Notes under the pieces: generated by a model
The model's input: the letters and a program-made list of their open reading frames with translations, nothing else
Told to the model about the DNA's origin: nothing
The model's database searches: none
DNA from: Marivita sp.
GTDB taxonomy: Bacteria > Pseudomonadota > Alphaproteobacteria > Rhodobacterales > Rhodobacteraceae
Length of the DNA: 64,000 nt
Direction: 5' to 3'
Assembly: GCF_020055635.1 (NCBI RefSeq)
Contig: NZ_JAIPUT010000004.1
Coordinates: forward strand, 62,001-126,000
Translations under genes and position numbers: made by a program
Shown here: positions 25,734 to 33,328 of the stretch, one piece after another
Layout: each line of letters starts with the position of its first letter
Position numbering within the stretch: the first letter of the stretch is position 1

Positions 25734-26600
25734 TTGGACATTCTGATCACAGGCATCTTGCTGGGCGGCACCTACGCGTTGATCGCGATCGGCTTGAACC
25801 TGCAATATGGTGTGGCGCGGATCATGAATCTCGCCAATGGCGAGATCCTGGTCGCGGGCGGGTACCTTGCCTTCATTGCCTATGTCTCGCTTCAGCTCTC
25901 GCCGCTCCTGACCATCTTCCTGGTGGCGCCGCTGGCCTTTGCGCTCAACTGGCTGATCTACCGAGTCATGCTCCAGCCGCTGGTGAACCGCGCCAAGACG
26001 CGCGGCCAGCTCGAGACCGACAGCATTCTGGCCACCTTCGGCATGTCGTTCATCGGCGTGGGACTCATGCTGGGCTTTTTCGGCGGCGACTATTTCTCCT
26101 ACAGCTTCATGGCCGTGCCACTCCAGTTGCTGGGCAGCACCTACGGCGCAAATCGCGTCATCGCCTTCTGCATGGCCGTTTTGATCTGCGGTGCGCTTTA
26201 CCTCTGGCTCAACCGGTCCCGCGCCGGTCTTTCGATCCGCGCCATCGCCACGGCACCGGCCTCGGCCCGGCTGGTGGGCATCGACGTGAAACGCCTGTCG
26301 GCCCTGGCCTTCGCCCTCGGCGGCGCGGTCACAGCCGTGGGTGGGGCGCTGATCTCGACCTACCTGACGCTGGATGCGTCCACCGGCGTGGTGTTTACCC
26401 TCAAGGCGCTGATCATCGTGATCATGGGCGGGGTCGGTGACGTGCGTGGCACGATCGTGGCGGCGCTTCTGCTGGGGATCGTCGAGACCGCGGTGGCAAG
26501 CCTTCTCGATCCCGGTCTCACGCTTGCCGCTGCCTATATCCTGTTTCTCGGTATCCTGTTGTTCCGTCCGCAGGGCCTGTTCGGAAAGACCACCACATGA
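25734..26600 (+). CDS. LivH-type ABC permease
   Basis: A 288-residue inner-membrane permease with about eight hydrophobic spans. The family start (ILITGILLGGTYALIAIGLN), LQYGVARIMNLANGE, the cytoplasmic docking region IRAIATAPASARLVGIDVKR and IIVIMGGVGDVRGTIVAALL are present. It uses a TTG start after AAAGGACCCGCAATC and overlaps the LivM gene by four bases. Confidence 0.92.
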   Translation: MDILITGILLGGTYALIAIGLNLQYGVARIMNLANGEILVAGGYLAFIAYVSLQLSPLLTIFLVAPLAFALNWLIYRVMLQPLVNRAKTRGQLETDSILATFGMSFIGVGLMLGFFGGDYFSYSFMAVPLQLLGSTYGANRVIAFCMAVLICGALYLWLNRSRAGLSIRAIATAPASARLVGIDVKRLSALAFALGGAVTAVGGALISTYLTLDASTGVVFTLKALIIVIMGGVGDVRGTIVAALLLGIVETAVASLLDPGLTLAAAYILFLGILLFRPQGLFGKTTT

Positions 26601-27532
26601 GCCTGACCGGATCCGACCTGCGGAACCTTGTCCTGGCGGCCCTGGCGCTGGGCATCTGCGCGCTGCTGCCGCTTTCGGGCAGCGGCTACTGGCTGGGGCT
26701 GGGCGTGACGATCGCCATGTTCACCGCGCTGGCCACCTCCTGGGCGCTGTTTTCCGGCCCGACACATTACATCAGCCTTGCGACAGCCGCCTTCTTCGGT
26801 GTGGGCACCTATGTCACCGGGCTGGGGATCGACAGCTTGCCATACTGGGGGCTGATCGGCATCGCCGGTGCAATCGGGGCCGTATTGGCGGCACTCGTCG
26901 GGCTGGCGACGCTGCGATTGTCTGGGGTCTATTTCGTCATCTTCACGCTGGGACTGGCCGAGCTTGTCCGGCAGGTCATCACCTGGGTGCAGAACAATTC
27001 CGGCCAGAAGGGGCTCTATGTCCTGACCGATCTGGACGAGGCGGGCATCTACTGGTGGCTTCTGGGGCTGGTGACGGCGGTGTTTGTGACCGGATGGCTG
27101 ATCGGCCGGTCCCGCCTTGGCTTCGCGCTTCGGATCATCGGGGACGACGAGACCGTCGCGGCACATTCCGGGATCAACACCGCACGGGCCAAGGTGCTGC
27201 TTTTCATGGTGCCGGGGGCCGTGGCCGCGATGACCGGGGCCATTCTGGCGCCGCGCTATGTCTATATCGAGCCATCGCTGGCCTTTGCGCCGATCCTGTC
27301 CTTCCAGGTTGTGATCATGGCGCTTCTGGGCGGGGCGTCCCGCTTGTGGGGGCCGCTTGTCGGGGTGATCCCGTTCACCTTCCTGCTCGAAGCGGTCTCG
27401 GCCAACTTTCCAAATCAATCGACACTGGTGATCGGCGTCGCGTTCCTGATCATCGTCTATTTTCTGCCCAACGGCTTTGTCGGCCTGCTGGACCGGGCCT
27501 TGACCCGTACGGGCCACCGGAGGGAGGCATAA
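26597..27532 (+). CDS. LivM-type ABC permease
   Basis: A 311-residue partner of the LivH permease. Motifs include FSGPTHYISLATAAFFGVGTY, LRLSGVYFVIFTLGLAELVRQ, the EAA-like FALRIIGDDETVAAHSGINT and VVIMALLGGASRLWGPLVG. About nine spans can be counted. Start and stop are tightly packed: four-base overlap upstream and one base before the LivG gene. Confidence 0.92.
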   Translation: MSLTGSDLRNLVLAALALGICALLPLSGSGYWLGLGVTIAMFTALATSWALFSGPTHYISLATAAFFGVGTYVTGLGIDSLPYWGLIGIAGAIGAVLAALVGLATLRLSGVYFVIFTLGLAELVRQVITWVQNNSGQKGLYVLTDLDEAGIYWWLLGLVTAVFVTGWLIGRSRLGFALRIIGDDETVAAHSGINTARAKVLLFMVPGAVAAMTGAILAPRYVYIEPSLAFAPILSFQVVIMALLGGASRLWGPLVGVIPFTFLLEAVSANFPNQSTLVIGVAFLIIVYFLPNGFVGLLDRALTRTGHRREA

Positions 27533-27533
27533 C

Positions 27534-28265
27534 ATGGCGGCCCCGGTTCTTTCCCTGCGCGGCGTCACCAAGCGGTTCGGCGGTCTGACGGCCGTGAACG
27601 CGATGGGGTTCGACGTGTCCGAGCACGAGGTGGTCGGGCTCCTCGGACCCAACGGCTCGGGCAAGTCGACGACGCTGAACCTCATCTCGGGTGCCTTGCC
27701 GCTGACCTCGGGGCAGGTCTCGCTCTGGGGCAACCGGATTTCCGGATTGCCGCCGCAGACCATCACCCGCAAGGGCGTCAGCCGGACCTTTCAGCTGGTG
27801 CGCCTGCTGCCGTCGATGAACGTGCGCGAAAACGTGGTGGCCGGCGCGGTGTTCGGACATCGCAGGCGGTGGGGCGGCGAGGCGCGGGACCACGCCGATC
27901 AGCTTCTCGATCAGGTCGGGCTTGGCGGCAAGGGCGACATGGCGGTCGGGCAGCTCACCTATATCGACACCAAGCGCGTGGAACTGGCGCGGACACTGGC
28001 CAGCGATCCAAAGGTGCTCTTGCTGGACGAATGGCTCGCGGGGCTGAATCCGACCGAGTTGCAGATCGGGATCGGTTTGATCCGGTCGCTGCGCGACGAA
28101 GGGCGGACGGTCATCCTGGTCGAACACGTGATGGACGCGATCCGGTCGCTTTGCGACCGCTGCGTCGTCATGGCCGCAGGGTCCAAGATCGCCGAAGGCA
28201 CTCCAACCGAAGTCCTGTCCGACAAGGAGGTCATCCGCGCCTATCTGGGAGACGACGATGCTTGA
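27534..28265 (+). CDS. LivG-type ABC ATPase
   Basis: A 243-residue ATPase of a Liv-type importer. Walker A is LLGPNGSGKST and the Q-loop region is GVSRTFQLVRLLPSMNV. The signature is unusual: GQLTYIDTKRVELARTLA replaces LSGGQ, and Walker B reads LLLDEWLAGLNPTE with Trp after the catalytic Glu. Similar substitutions (LTLxxRKRLELAR, DEVxAGL) occur in one subgroup of LivG proteins, so activity is likely retained. It overlaps livF by eight bases. Confidence 0.9.
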   Translation: MAAPVLSLRGVTKRFGGLTAVNAMGFDVSEHEVVGLLGPNGSGKSTTLNLISGALPLTSGQVSLWGNRISGLPPQTITRKGVSRTFQLVRLLPSMNVRENVVAGAVFGHRRRWGGEARDHADQLLDQVGLGGKGDMAVGQLTYIDTKRVELARTLASDPKVLLLDEWLAGLNPTELQIGIGLIRSLRDEGRTVILVEHVMDAIRSLCDRCVVMAAGSKIAEGTPTEVLSDKEVIRAYLGDDDA

Positions 28266-29403
28266 GATGAAAGATGTCAGCGTCCGCTACGGCCAGCACC
28301 GCGCGCTGGAAAACGCCTCGGTCCATGTGAGCAAAGGCGAAATCGTGGTCATTCTCGGCGCAAACGGCGCGGGAAAATCCACGCTGTTGAAGGCTGCCAG
28401 CGGCATCTGCGAAGGGTCCGTGCAGGGCAGTATCCGGCTTGACGGCACCGACCTGGTGCAACTGTCCGCCAACCGGATTGTCGATGCCGGTCTGGCCCTC
28501 GTGCCGGAAGGACGGGGCGTGTTCCCCGATCTGACCGTGGCCGAGAACCTCACGCTTGGAGCCTATTCCGAACGCGCCCGCGAGCACGAAGATCTGACAC
28601 TGGACCGCGTGCATACGCTGTTTCCCAAACTGCGCGAACGGGGCAGGCAGATCGTGCGCACCATGTCGGGCGGCGAACAGCAGATGGTTGCCATCGGTCG
28701 CGCCATGATGTCGAACCCGTCGATCCTGACGCTGGACGAGCCGTCGCTCGGCCTGTCTCCGCTCTTGTCGAAAGAGCTGTTCCAGAACCTCTCGAAGGTG
28801 CGCGAACTGGGCATCGGTGTGCTGATGGTCGAACAGAACGCCAAGCAGTCGCTGGCCATCGCGGACCGGTGCTACCTGATCGAGAACGCGCGTGTCGTGC
28901 ATGAAGGCACCGCCGCCGACATGATCCGCGACCCGGCGGTGCAGGCGGCCTATCTTGGCGCGGGCAGCAGCACACCCCCGGCGGCCCAGCCAGAGCCGGA
29001 GCCGCTAGATGCACCCGAGGCTGCGACCTTTGCCATCAAGCCGCGCAGCCGTCAGACCCAGTCAGCCGACACGATCCTGGGGCGTTCTGTCGCCGATCTC
29101 GTGGCCTCTGCCAGCCGGCAGAGCAGGGACGAAACCGCGCAGCAGCGTCCCAAGGCGACGGCCACGGCACAGGTGCCGACAGACCGGCTTGCCGCCACGA
29201 TGGCCGAGATCGAACGCGCCGCGCAGAAAGCCCGCAATCGTCCCCGGACAGCCGCGCCTGCACGGACGACCCCGGTGGTGTCCGCAACGCCCGCGCCGCA
29301 GCGCCGGGACGACACGCCGCCCCCCGTCATTGAGGTCTACCGGGCACCGCGCGTCGAAGTGTATCGCCGTCGGCCCGGCGGTTCCGAATTTGAAAGGTCC
29401 TGA
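28258..29403 (+). CDS. LivF-type ABC ATPase with a 146-residue C-terminal tail
   Basis: Residues 1-235 are a normal LivF ATPase: Walker A GANGAGKST (34-42), LVPEGRGVFPDLTV, signature MSGGEQQMVAIGRA (136-149), Walker B ILTLDEPSLGLSP and VEQNAKQSLAIADR. The usual end (QAAYLGA) is reached at about 235, but the frame continues for 146 residues rich in Pro, Ala, Arg, Gln and Thr. It ends with a near-repeat, IEVYRAPRVEVYRRR. The tail looks disordered and has no recognised domain. The next gene starts one base after its stop, so the tail is inside a tightly packed operon and not an assembly-end effect. Confidence 0.88.
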   Translation: MLEMKDVSVRYGQHRALENASVHVSKGEIVVILGANGAGKSTLLKAASGICEGSVQGSIRLDGTDLVQLSANRIVDAGLALVPEGRGVFPDLTVAENLTLGAYSERAREHEDLTLDRVHTLFPKLRERGRQIVRTMSGGEQQMVAIGRAMMSNPSILTLDEPSLGLSPLLSKELFQNLSKVRELGIGVLMVEQNAKQSLAIADRCYLIENARVVHEGTAADMIRDPAVQAAYLGAGSSTPPAAQPEPEPLDAPEAATFAIKPRSRQTQSADTILGRSVADLVASASRQSRDETAQQRPKATATAQVPTDRLAATMAEIERAAQKARNRPRTAAPARTTPVVSATPAPQRRDDTPPPVIEVYRAPRVEVYRRRPGGSEFERS

Positions 29404-29404
29404 G

Positions 29405-30871
29405 ATGCTTGACAATCCTACGCAGATCAAAGGCATGTATATCGGCGGCGACTGGGTTCATACCGCCCGCAGCTTTGACGACATCAACCCGTCCACCGGC
29501 GATGTGTGGGCGCTGATCCCCGACGGGGGCCGCACCGAGACCCGCGATGCCATTGCGGCGGCGCAGGCCGCGTTCCCCGGCTGGGCCGCGCTCCATTTCC
29601 AGGAACGCGCCCGCATCCTGCTGAAAGCCGCCGACATCTGGGAACGGCGCAAGATGGATTTTGTCGCGGCGGCACAGGCCGAAGGGGGCGGATGGTTCGG
29701 CAAGGGCATGTTCGAAGCAGGCTACGTGCCCGAAGTGTTCCGCGCCGCAGCGGCCATGTGCTATAATGCGGTCGGTGAAATGCTGCCCTCGCAGCACGGC
29801 AAGGTCTCGATGGTCGAACGCGTGCCGATGGGTGTGGTCGGCGTCATCAGCCCGTGGAACATGCCCGGCATCCTGACATCGCGCGGCTTTGCCTTTCCGC
29901 TGGCCGCCGGCAACAGCATCGTCCTGAAACCTTCCGAGGACACGCCTTACGCGGGCGGATTGTTCTTTGCCGAGATCATGGAGGAAGCCGGCGTGCCCAA
30001 GGGGGTGTTCAACGTCATCACCTGCTCGCGCGACCGGGTCGGCGAAATGGGCGATGAACTGGTCGAGAACCCGCTGGTCAAGGGCATCTCCTTTACCGGA
30101 TCGACTCCCGTGGGCAGGCAGATCGCCGCCAAGGCCGGGGCGCATCTCAAGAAAGCCTGCGTCGAGCTTGGCGGCAAGGACAGCCTCATCGTTCTGGAAG
30201 ATGCCGACATGGAACGCGCCACCTCGGCGGCCAGTTTCGGTGCCTTCATGCACCAGGGGCAGATTTGCATGTCCGTCGAGAAGGTGCTTGTGCACGAAAG
30301 CATCTATCCCGAGTTTCTGCGTCAATTCGTGGCGCGGGCGGCCAAGCTGAAGACCGGCGACACCGCCGATCAGGGCAACGTCATCGGCCCGCTGATCAAT
30401 GACCGGCAGGTCGAGCGCGTGAAGTTCCAGATCGAGGATGCGCTGGCCAAGGGCGCCAGGGCCGTGCTGGGCGGCCACATCCGCGACCGCTTCGTCGAAC
30501 CGACGATTCTCACCAATGTGAGCCCCGACATGGCCGTCTGGCAGGACGAGACCTTCGGCCCGGTCGCGGTTGTCGTGCCGTTCCGGACCGATGCCGAGGC
30601 CATCGCGCTGAACAACGATACCGAATACGGGCTCAGTTCGGGGATCATCAGCGCCGACGAACACCGGGCGCTCGAGATGTCGCGCAAGCTGCAAACCGGC
30701 ATGTGCCACGTCAACTGTTCCTCGGTGAACGACGAACCGCACGTGCCGTTCGGCGGCAGCAAGGCATCAGGCGTCGGCAAGCACGGGGGCAAGTGGTCGA
30801 TGGAAACCTTTACCGAAACCCGCTGGATCACGCTCGATCGTGGCGGCCGTCCCTATCCGCCGGTGTTCTGA
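29405..30871 (+). CDS. Aldehyde dehydrogenase family protein
   Basis: A 488-residue ALDH, the second in the operon. GVVGVISPWNMPGILTSRGF, SFTGSTPVGRQIA, the general-base Glu in CVELGGKDSLIVLEDA and the catalytic Cys in HQGQICMSVEKV are intact. The C-terminal NDEPHVPFGGSKASG fits benzaldehyde/coniferyl-aldehyde-type dehydrogenases. It is separated from livF by one base and from the SDR gene by one base, so the three are coupled. With the SDR it could oxidise an alcohol through an aldehyde to an acid. Confidence 0.9.
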   Translation: MLDNPTQIKGMYIGGDWVHTARSFDDINPSTGDVWALIPDGGRTETRDAIAAAQAAFPGWAALHFQERARILLKAADIWERRKMDFVAAAQAEGGGWFGKGMFEAGYVPEVFRAAAAMCYNAVGEMLPSQHGKVSMVERVPMGVVGVISPWNMPGILTSRGFAFPLAAGNSIVLKPSEDTPYAGGLFFAEIMEEAGVPKGVFNVITCSRDRVGEMGDELVENPLVKGISFTGSTPVGRQIAAKAGAHLKKACVELGGKDSLIVLEDADMERATSAASFGAFMHQGQICMSVEKVLVHESIYPEFLRQFVARAAKLKTGDTADQGNVIGPLINDRQVERVKFQIEDALAKGARAVLGGHIRDRFVEPTILTNVSPDMAVWQDETFGPVAVVVPFRTDAEAIALNNDTEYGLSSGIISADEHRALEMSRKLQTGMCHVNCSSVNDEPHVPFGGSKASGVGKHGGKWSMETFTETRWITLDRGGRPYPPVF

Positions 30872-30872
30872 G

Positions 30873-31679
30873 ATGGGTTGGGAACGCGCTCCGCTGCTCA
30901 AGGGCAAGACCATCCTCGTGACCGGCTCGGCGTCGGGCATCGGCCAGGAAACTGCACGGGTCTGCACCGCCATGGGCGCACGGGTCCTGGGCGTGGACGT
31001 GACAAAGAAGTTCGACCATGTCGAGGAGTTCTACCGCGCCGACCTGTCGGACGGGGCCACCATAGATGCGCTGATCGACGTGCTGCCAGACGGCATCGAC
31101 GGCATGGCGAATATCGCCGGCCTGCCACCGACCGCCCCGGCGGCAAAGGTGCTTGCGGTCAATCTCTTCGGACTGAAGCACCTGACCCTTGGCCTGATGC
31201 CAAAGCTCAACGACGGGGCCAGCATCGTGAACCTCGCCTCGCTGGCCGGTTTCGGCTGGCCCGATGCGATCCCGGCCATCCGGGCAAGCGAAGACGTGCA
31301 TGTCGACGATGCGGCCCGCTTTGCCGACGATCACCGGATCACCAGCGAAGGCGGGCGCAGCTACTTCTTTTCGAAAGAGGCCCTGATCGCCTGGACGATG
31401 CAGAACCGCTGGACCTGGCGCGACCGCGACATCCGGATGAACTGCGTGAGCCCCGGTCCGGTCGATACACCCATCCTGGGGGATTTCATCGAAACACTGG
31501 GCGCGCGGGCCGAAGAGGACATGCGCACCATGGATCGCCCCGGCACGCCGGCCGATCTGGCCCCGATCGTCGCATTCCTGCTGTCGGACATGACGCGCTG
31601 GATTCGCGGCACCAACATTCCGGCGGACGGCGGCATGTCATCTAACATCCTGTGCGACATGCACGGGTTGTCATCTTAA
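30873..31679 (+). CDS. Short-chain dehydrogenase/reductase (3-alpha-HSD/coniferyl alcohol dehydrogenase-like)
   Basis: A 268-residue Rossmann SDR. Cofactor site TGSASGIGQETA (about 19-30), NIAGLPP, active-site Ser in VNLASLAG and the Tyr-Lys pair in SYFFSKEAL. The long insert between the Ser and the Tyr (about 45 residues) is typical of the 3-alpha-hydroxysteroid/coniferyl alcohol dehydrogenase group. It probably oxidises the alcohol that feeds the two aldehyde dehydrogenases. The ATG at 30873 is chosen because upstream codons lie in the ALDH gene. Confidence 0.88.
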   Translation: MGWERAPLLKGKTILVTGSASGIGQETARVCTAMGARVLGVDVTKKFDHVEEFYRADLSDGATIDALIDVLPDGIDGMANIAGLPPTAPAAKVLAVNLFGLKHLTLGLMPKLNDGASIVNLASLAGFGWPDAIPAIRASEDVHVDDAARFADDHRITSEGGRSYFFSKEALIAWTMQNRWTWRDRDIRMNCVSPGPVDTPILGDFIETLGARAEEDMRTMDRPGTPADLAPIVAFLLSDMTRWIRGTNIPADGGMSSNILCDMHGLSS

Positions 31680-31692
31680 GGGAGGCCACATC

Positions 31693-33264
31693 ATGGCTGC
31701 ACTTGCTTGGATCATCATCTTTCTGGTCATCGTGGCGATCATCATCGCCTTGGCGGCGGCCTTCTATCAAAGGGCCAGCAACGAAGTGGCCCTTGTCCGC
31801 ACCGGCCTTGGCGGGCGGCGGGTCGTGATCGACGGCGGCTTGCTGGCTATCCCTTACTTCCACGAGATCAACAGGGTCAACATGCAGACCCTGCGCATGG
31901 ATGTGGCGCGCGCGGGAGACTCGTCGCTCATCACCAAGGACCGTTTGCGGGTCGATGTCGGTGCCGAATTCTACGCCAGTGTCACGCCCAACGATGATGC
32001 GGTGACGCGGGCGTCGCAGGCGCTGGGCAACCGGGTGTTTCAGCCGGACCAGTTGAAAAGCCTGATCGACGGGATGATGATCGACGCGCTCCGCTCGGTT
32101 GCGGCACGAATGACGATGGACGAATTGCACGAAAATCGCGCCACCTTCGTCAAGGAGGTGCGCGACAGCCTGACCGACACGCTGGCGACATACGGCCTGC
32201 AACTTGACTCGGTGTCGCTCACCGCGCTGGACCAGACGCCGTTTGCGTCGCTTGACGAGAACAACGCCTTCAACGCGGTCGGCATGCGCAAACTGGCCGA
32301 GATCATCGCCAAATCCAAGAAGGAGCGCGCCGAGATCGAAGGCGACAGCCAGGTGAGCGTCGCACGCGCGGCGATGGACGCCGAACGGCGCAAGCTCGAG
32401 ATCGACCTCGAGCAGCGTCGCGCGGAAATCGCCCAGACGCAGGAGGTGGAAACACTGGTCGCCGCGCAACTGTCGGAGATCGCCGCGCGCAAGGCCGACA
32501 GCGAACGCGCCGCTGCGAAGTCGCGTATCCGGATGGAGCAGGATATCGCCACCGCCGATCTTGCCAAAGAGCAAGTCTTGCGCGAAGCGGAGATCGCCCA
32601 GGCCCTTGCGCTGGAAGTCGCGGAGCAGAACCGCGCCATCGCCTTTGCCGCCAAGTCGCAGGAGGAAAGCAAGGCCCATGCCGAGGCCGACACCGCGCGG
32701 GTCGAAGCCGTGAAAGCCGCCGAGGCGGTGCATACGGCCCGCCAGTTGGCCGAAGCCGAGCGGCGCAAGGCGTTGGCCCTTCTGGCCGCCCAGGAACAGG
32801 CAGAGGCCGCCGCCGCGCGCGCCCGGATCACCGCGGCCTCGGACAAGGCGACCGCTGCCGACAAGTCCGCGGCCAAGCGCGAGGAAGCCGAGGCGCTCAA
32901 GGCCATGCGCCTGGCCGAGACCGAAGCCAACCTCGCCCAGATCAATGCCGAGAACGCGCGGTCGGAAGCACAGGTCGCGATGGAACTCGAACTGGCCCGG
33001 CTAAAGGCGATGCCGCAGATTCTCGCCGAAATGGTCAAGCCGGCGGAAAAGATCAACGGCATCTCGATCAACCAGGTTTCCGGTCTGGGTCGCGCTGGAC
33101 CCGACGCTGGCGGTCCGACGTCACCGGTGACGCAAACCGTGGATGCGATCCTCGATATGGCGGTCTCGTTGCCCGCGATGAAAAAACTGGGCGACGCGAT
33201 CGGTGTGAACATGGACGTCACCGCATTGGACGCGAAAGACAGACCGCAACCGGACAAGAGCTGA
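31693..33264 (+). CDS. SPFH/flotillin-like membrane protein
   Basis: A 523-residue protein with an N-terminal membrane helix (AWIIIFLVIVAIIIALAAAF), an SPFH/PHB domain (about 30-200) and a long Ala/Glu/Lys/Arg-rich coiled coil (about 205-440). A conserved-looking tail (MPQILAEMVKPAEKINGISI) matches flotillin/YqiK-type proteins. These assemble into membrane microdomain scaffolds. It has a good ribosome site (AAGGGAGGCC) and lies 13 bases after the SDR gene, so it seems to be the last gene of the uptake and oxidation operon. A flotillin in such an operon is unusual and may help with membrane stress from the substrate, but that is inference. Confidence 0.88.
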   Translation: MAALAWIIIFLVIVAIIIALAAAFYQRASNEVALVRTGLGGRRVVIDGGLLAIPYFHEINRVNMQTLRMDVARAGDSSLITKDRLRVDVGAEFYASVTPNDDAVTRASQALGNRVFQPDQLKSLIDGMMIDALRSVAARMTMDELHENRATFVKEVRDSLTDTLATYGLQLDSVSLTALDQTPFASLDENNAFNAVGMRKLAEIIAKSKKERAEIEGDSQVSVARAAMDAERRKLEIDLEQRRAEIAQTQEVETLVAAQLSEIAARKADSERAAAKSRIRMEQDIATADLAKEQVLREAEIAQALALEVAEQNRAIAFAAKSQEESKAHAEADTARVEAVKAAEAVHTARQLAEAERRKALALLAAQEQAEAAAARARITAASDKATAADKSAAKREEAEALKAMRLAETEANLAQINAENARSEAQVAMELELARLKAMPQILAEMVKPAEKINGISINQVSGLGRAGPDAGGPTSPVTQTVDAILDMAVSLPAMKKLGDAIGVNMDVTALDAKDRPQPDKS

Positions 33265-33328
33265 CGGCGCAACGCCGCACCAAGGCGGCTTCCAGCGCTG
33301 CGCGGCACAAGTGCCGGGCCGCGGCGGG

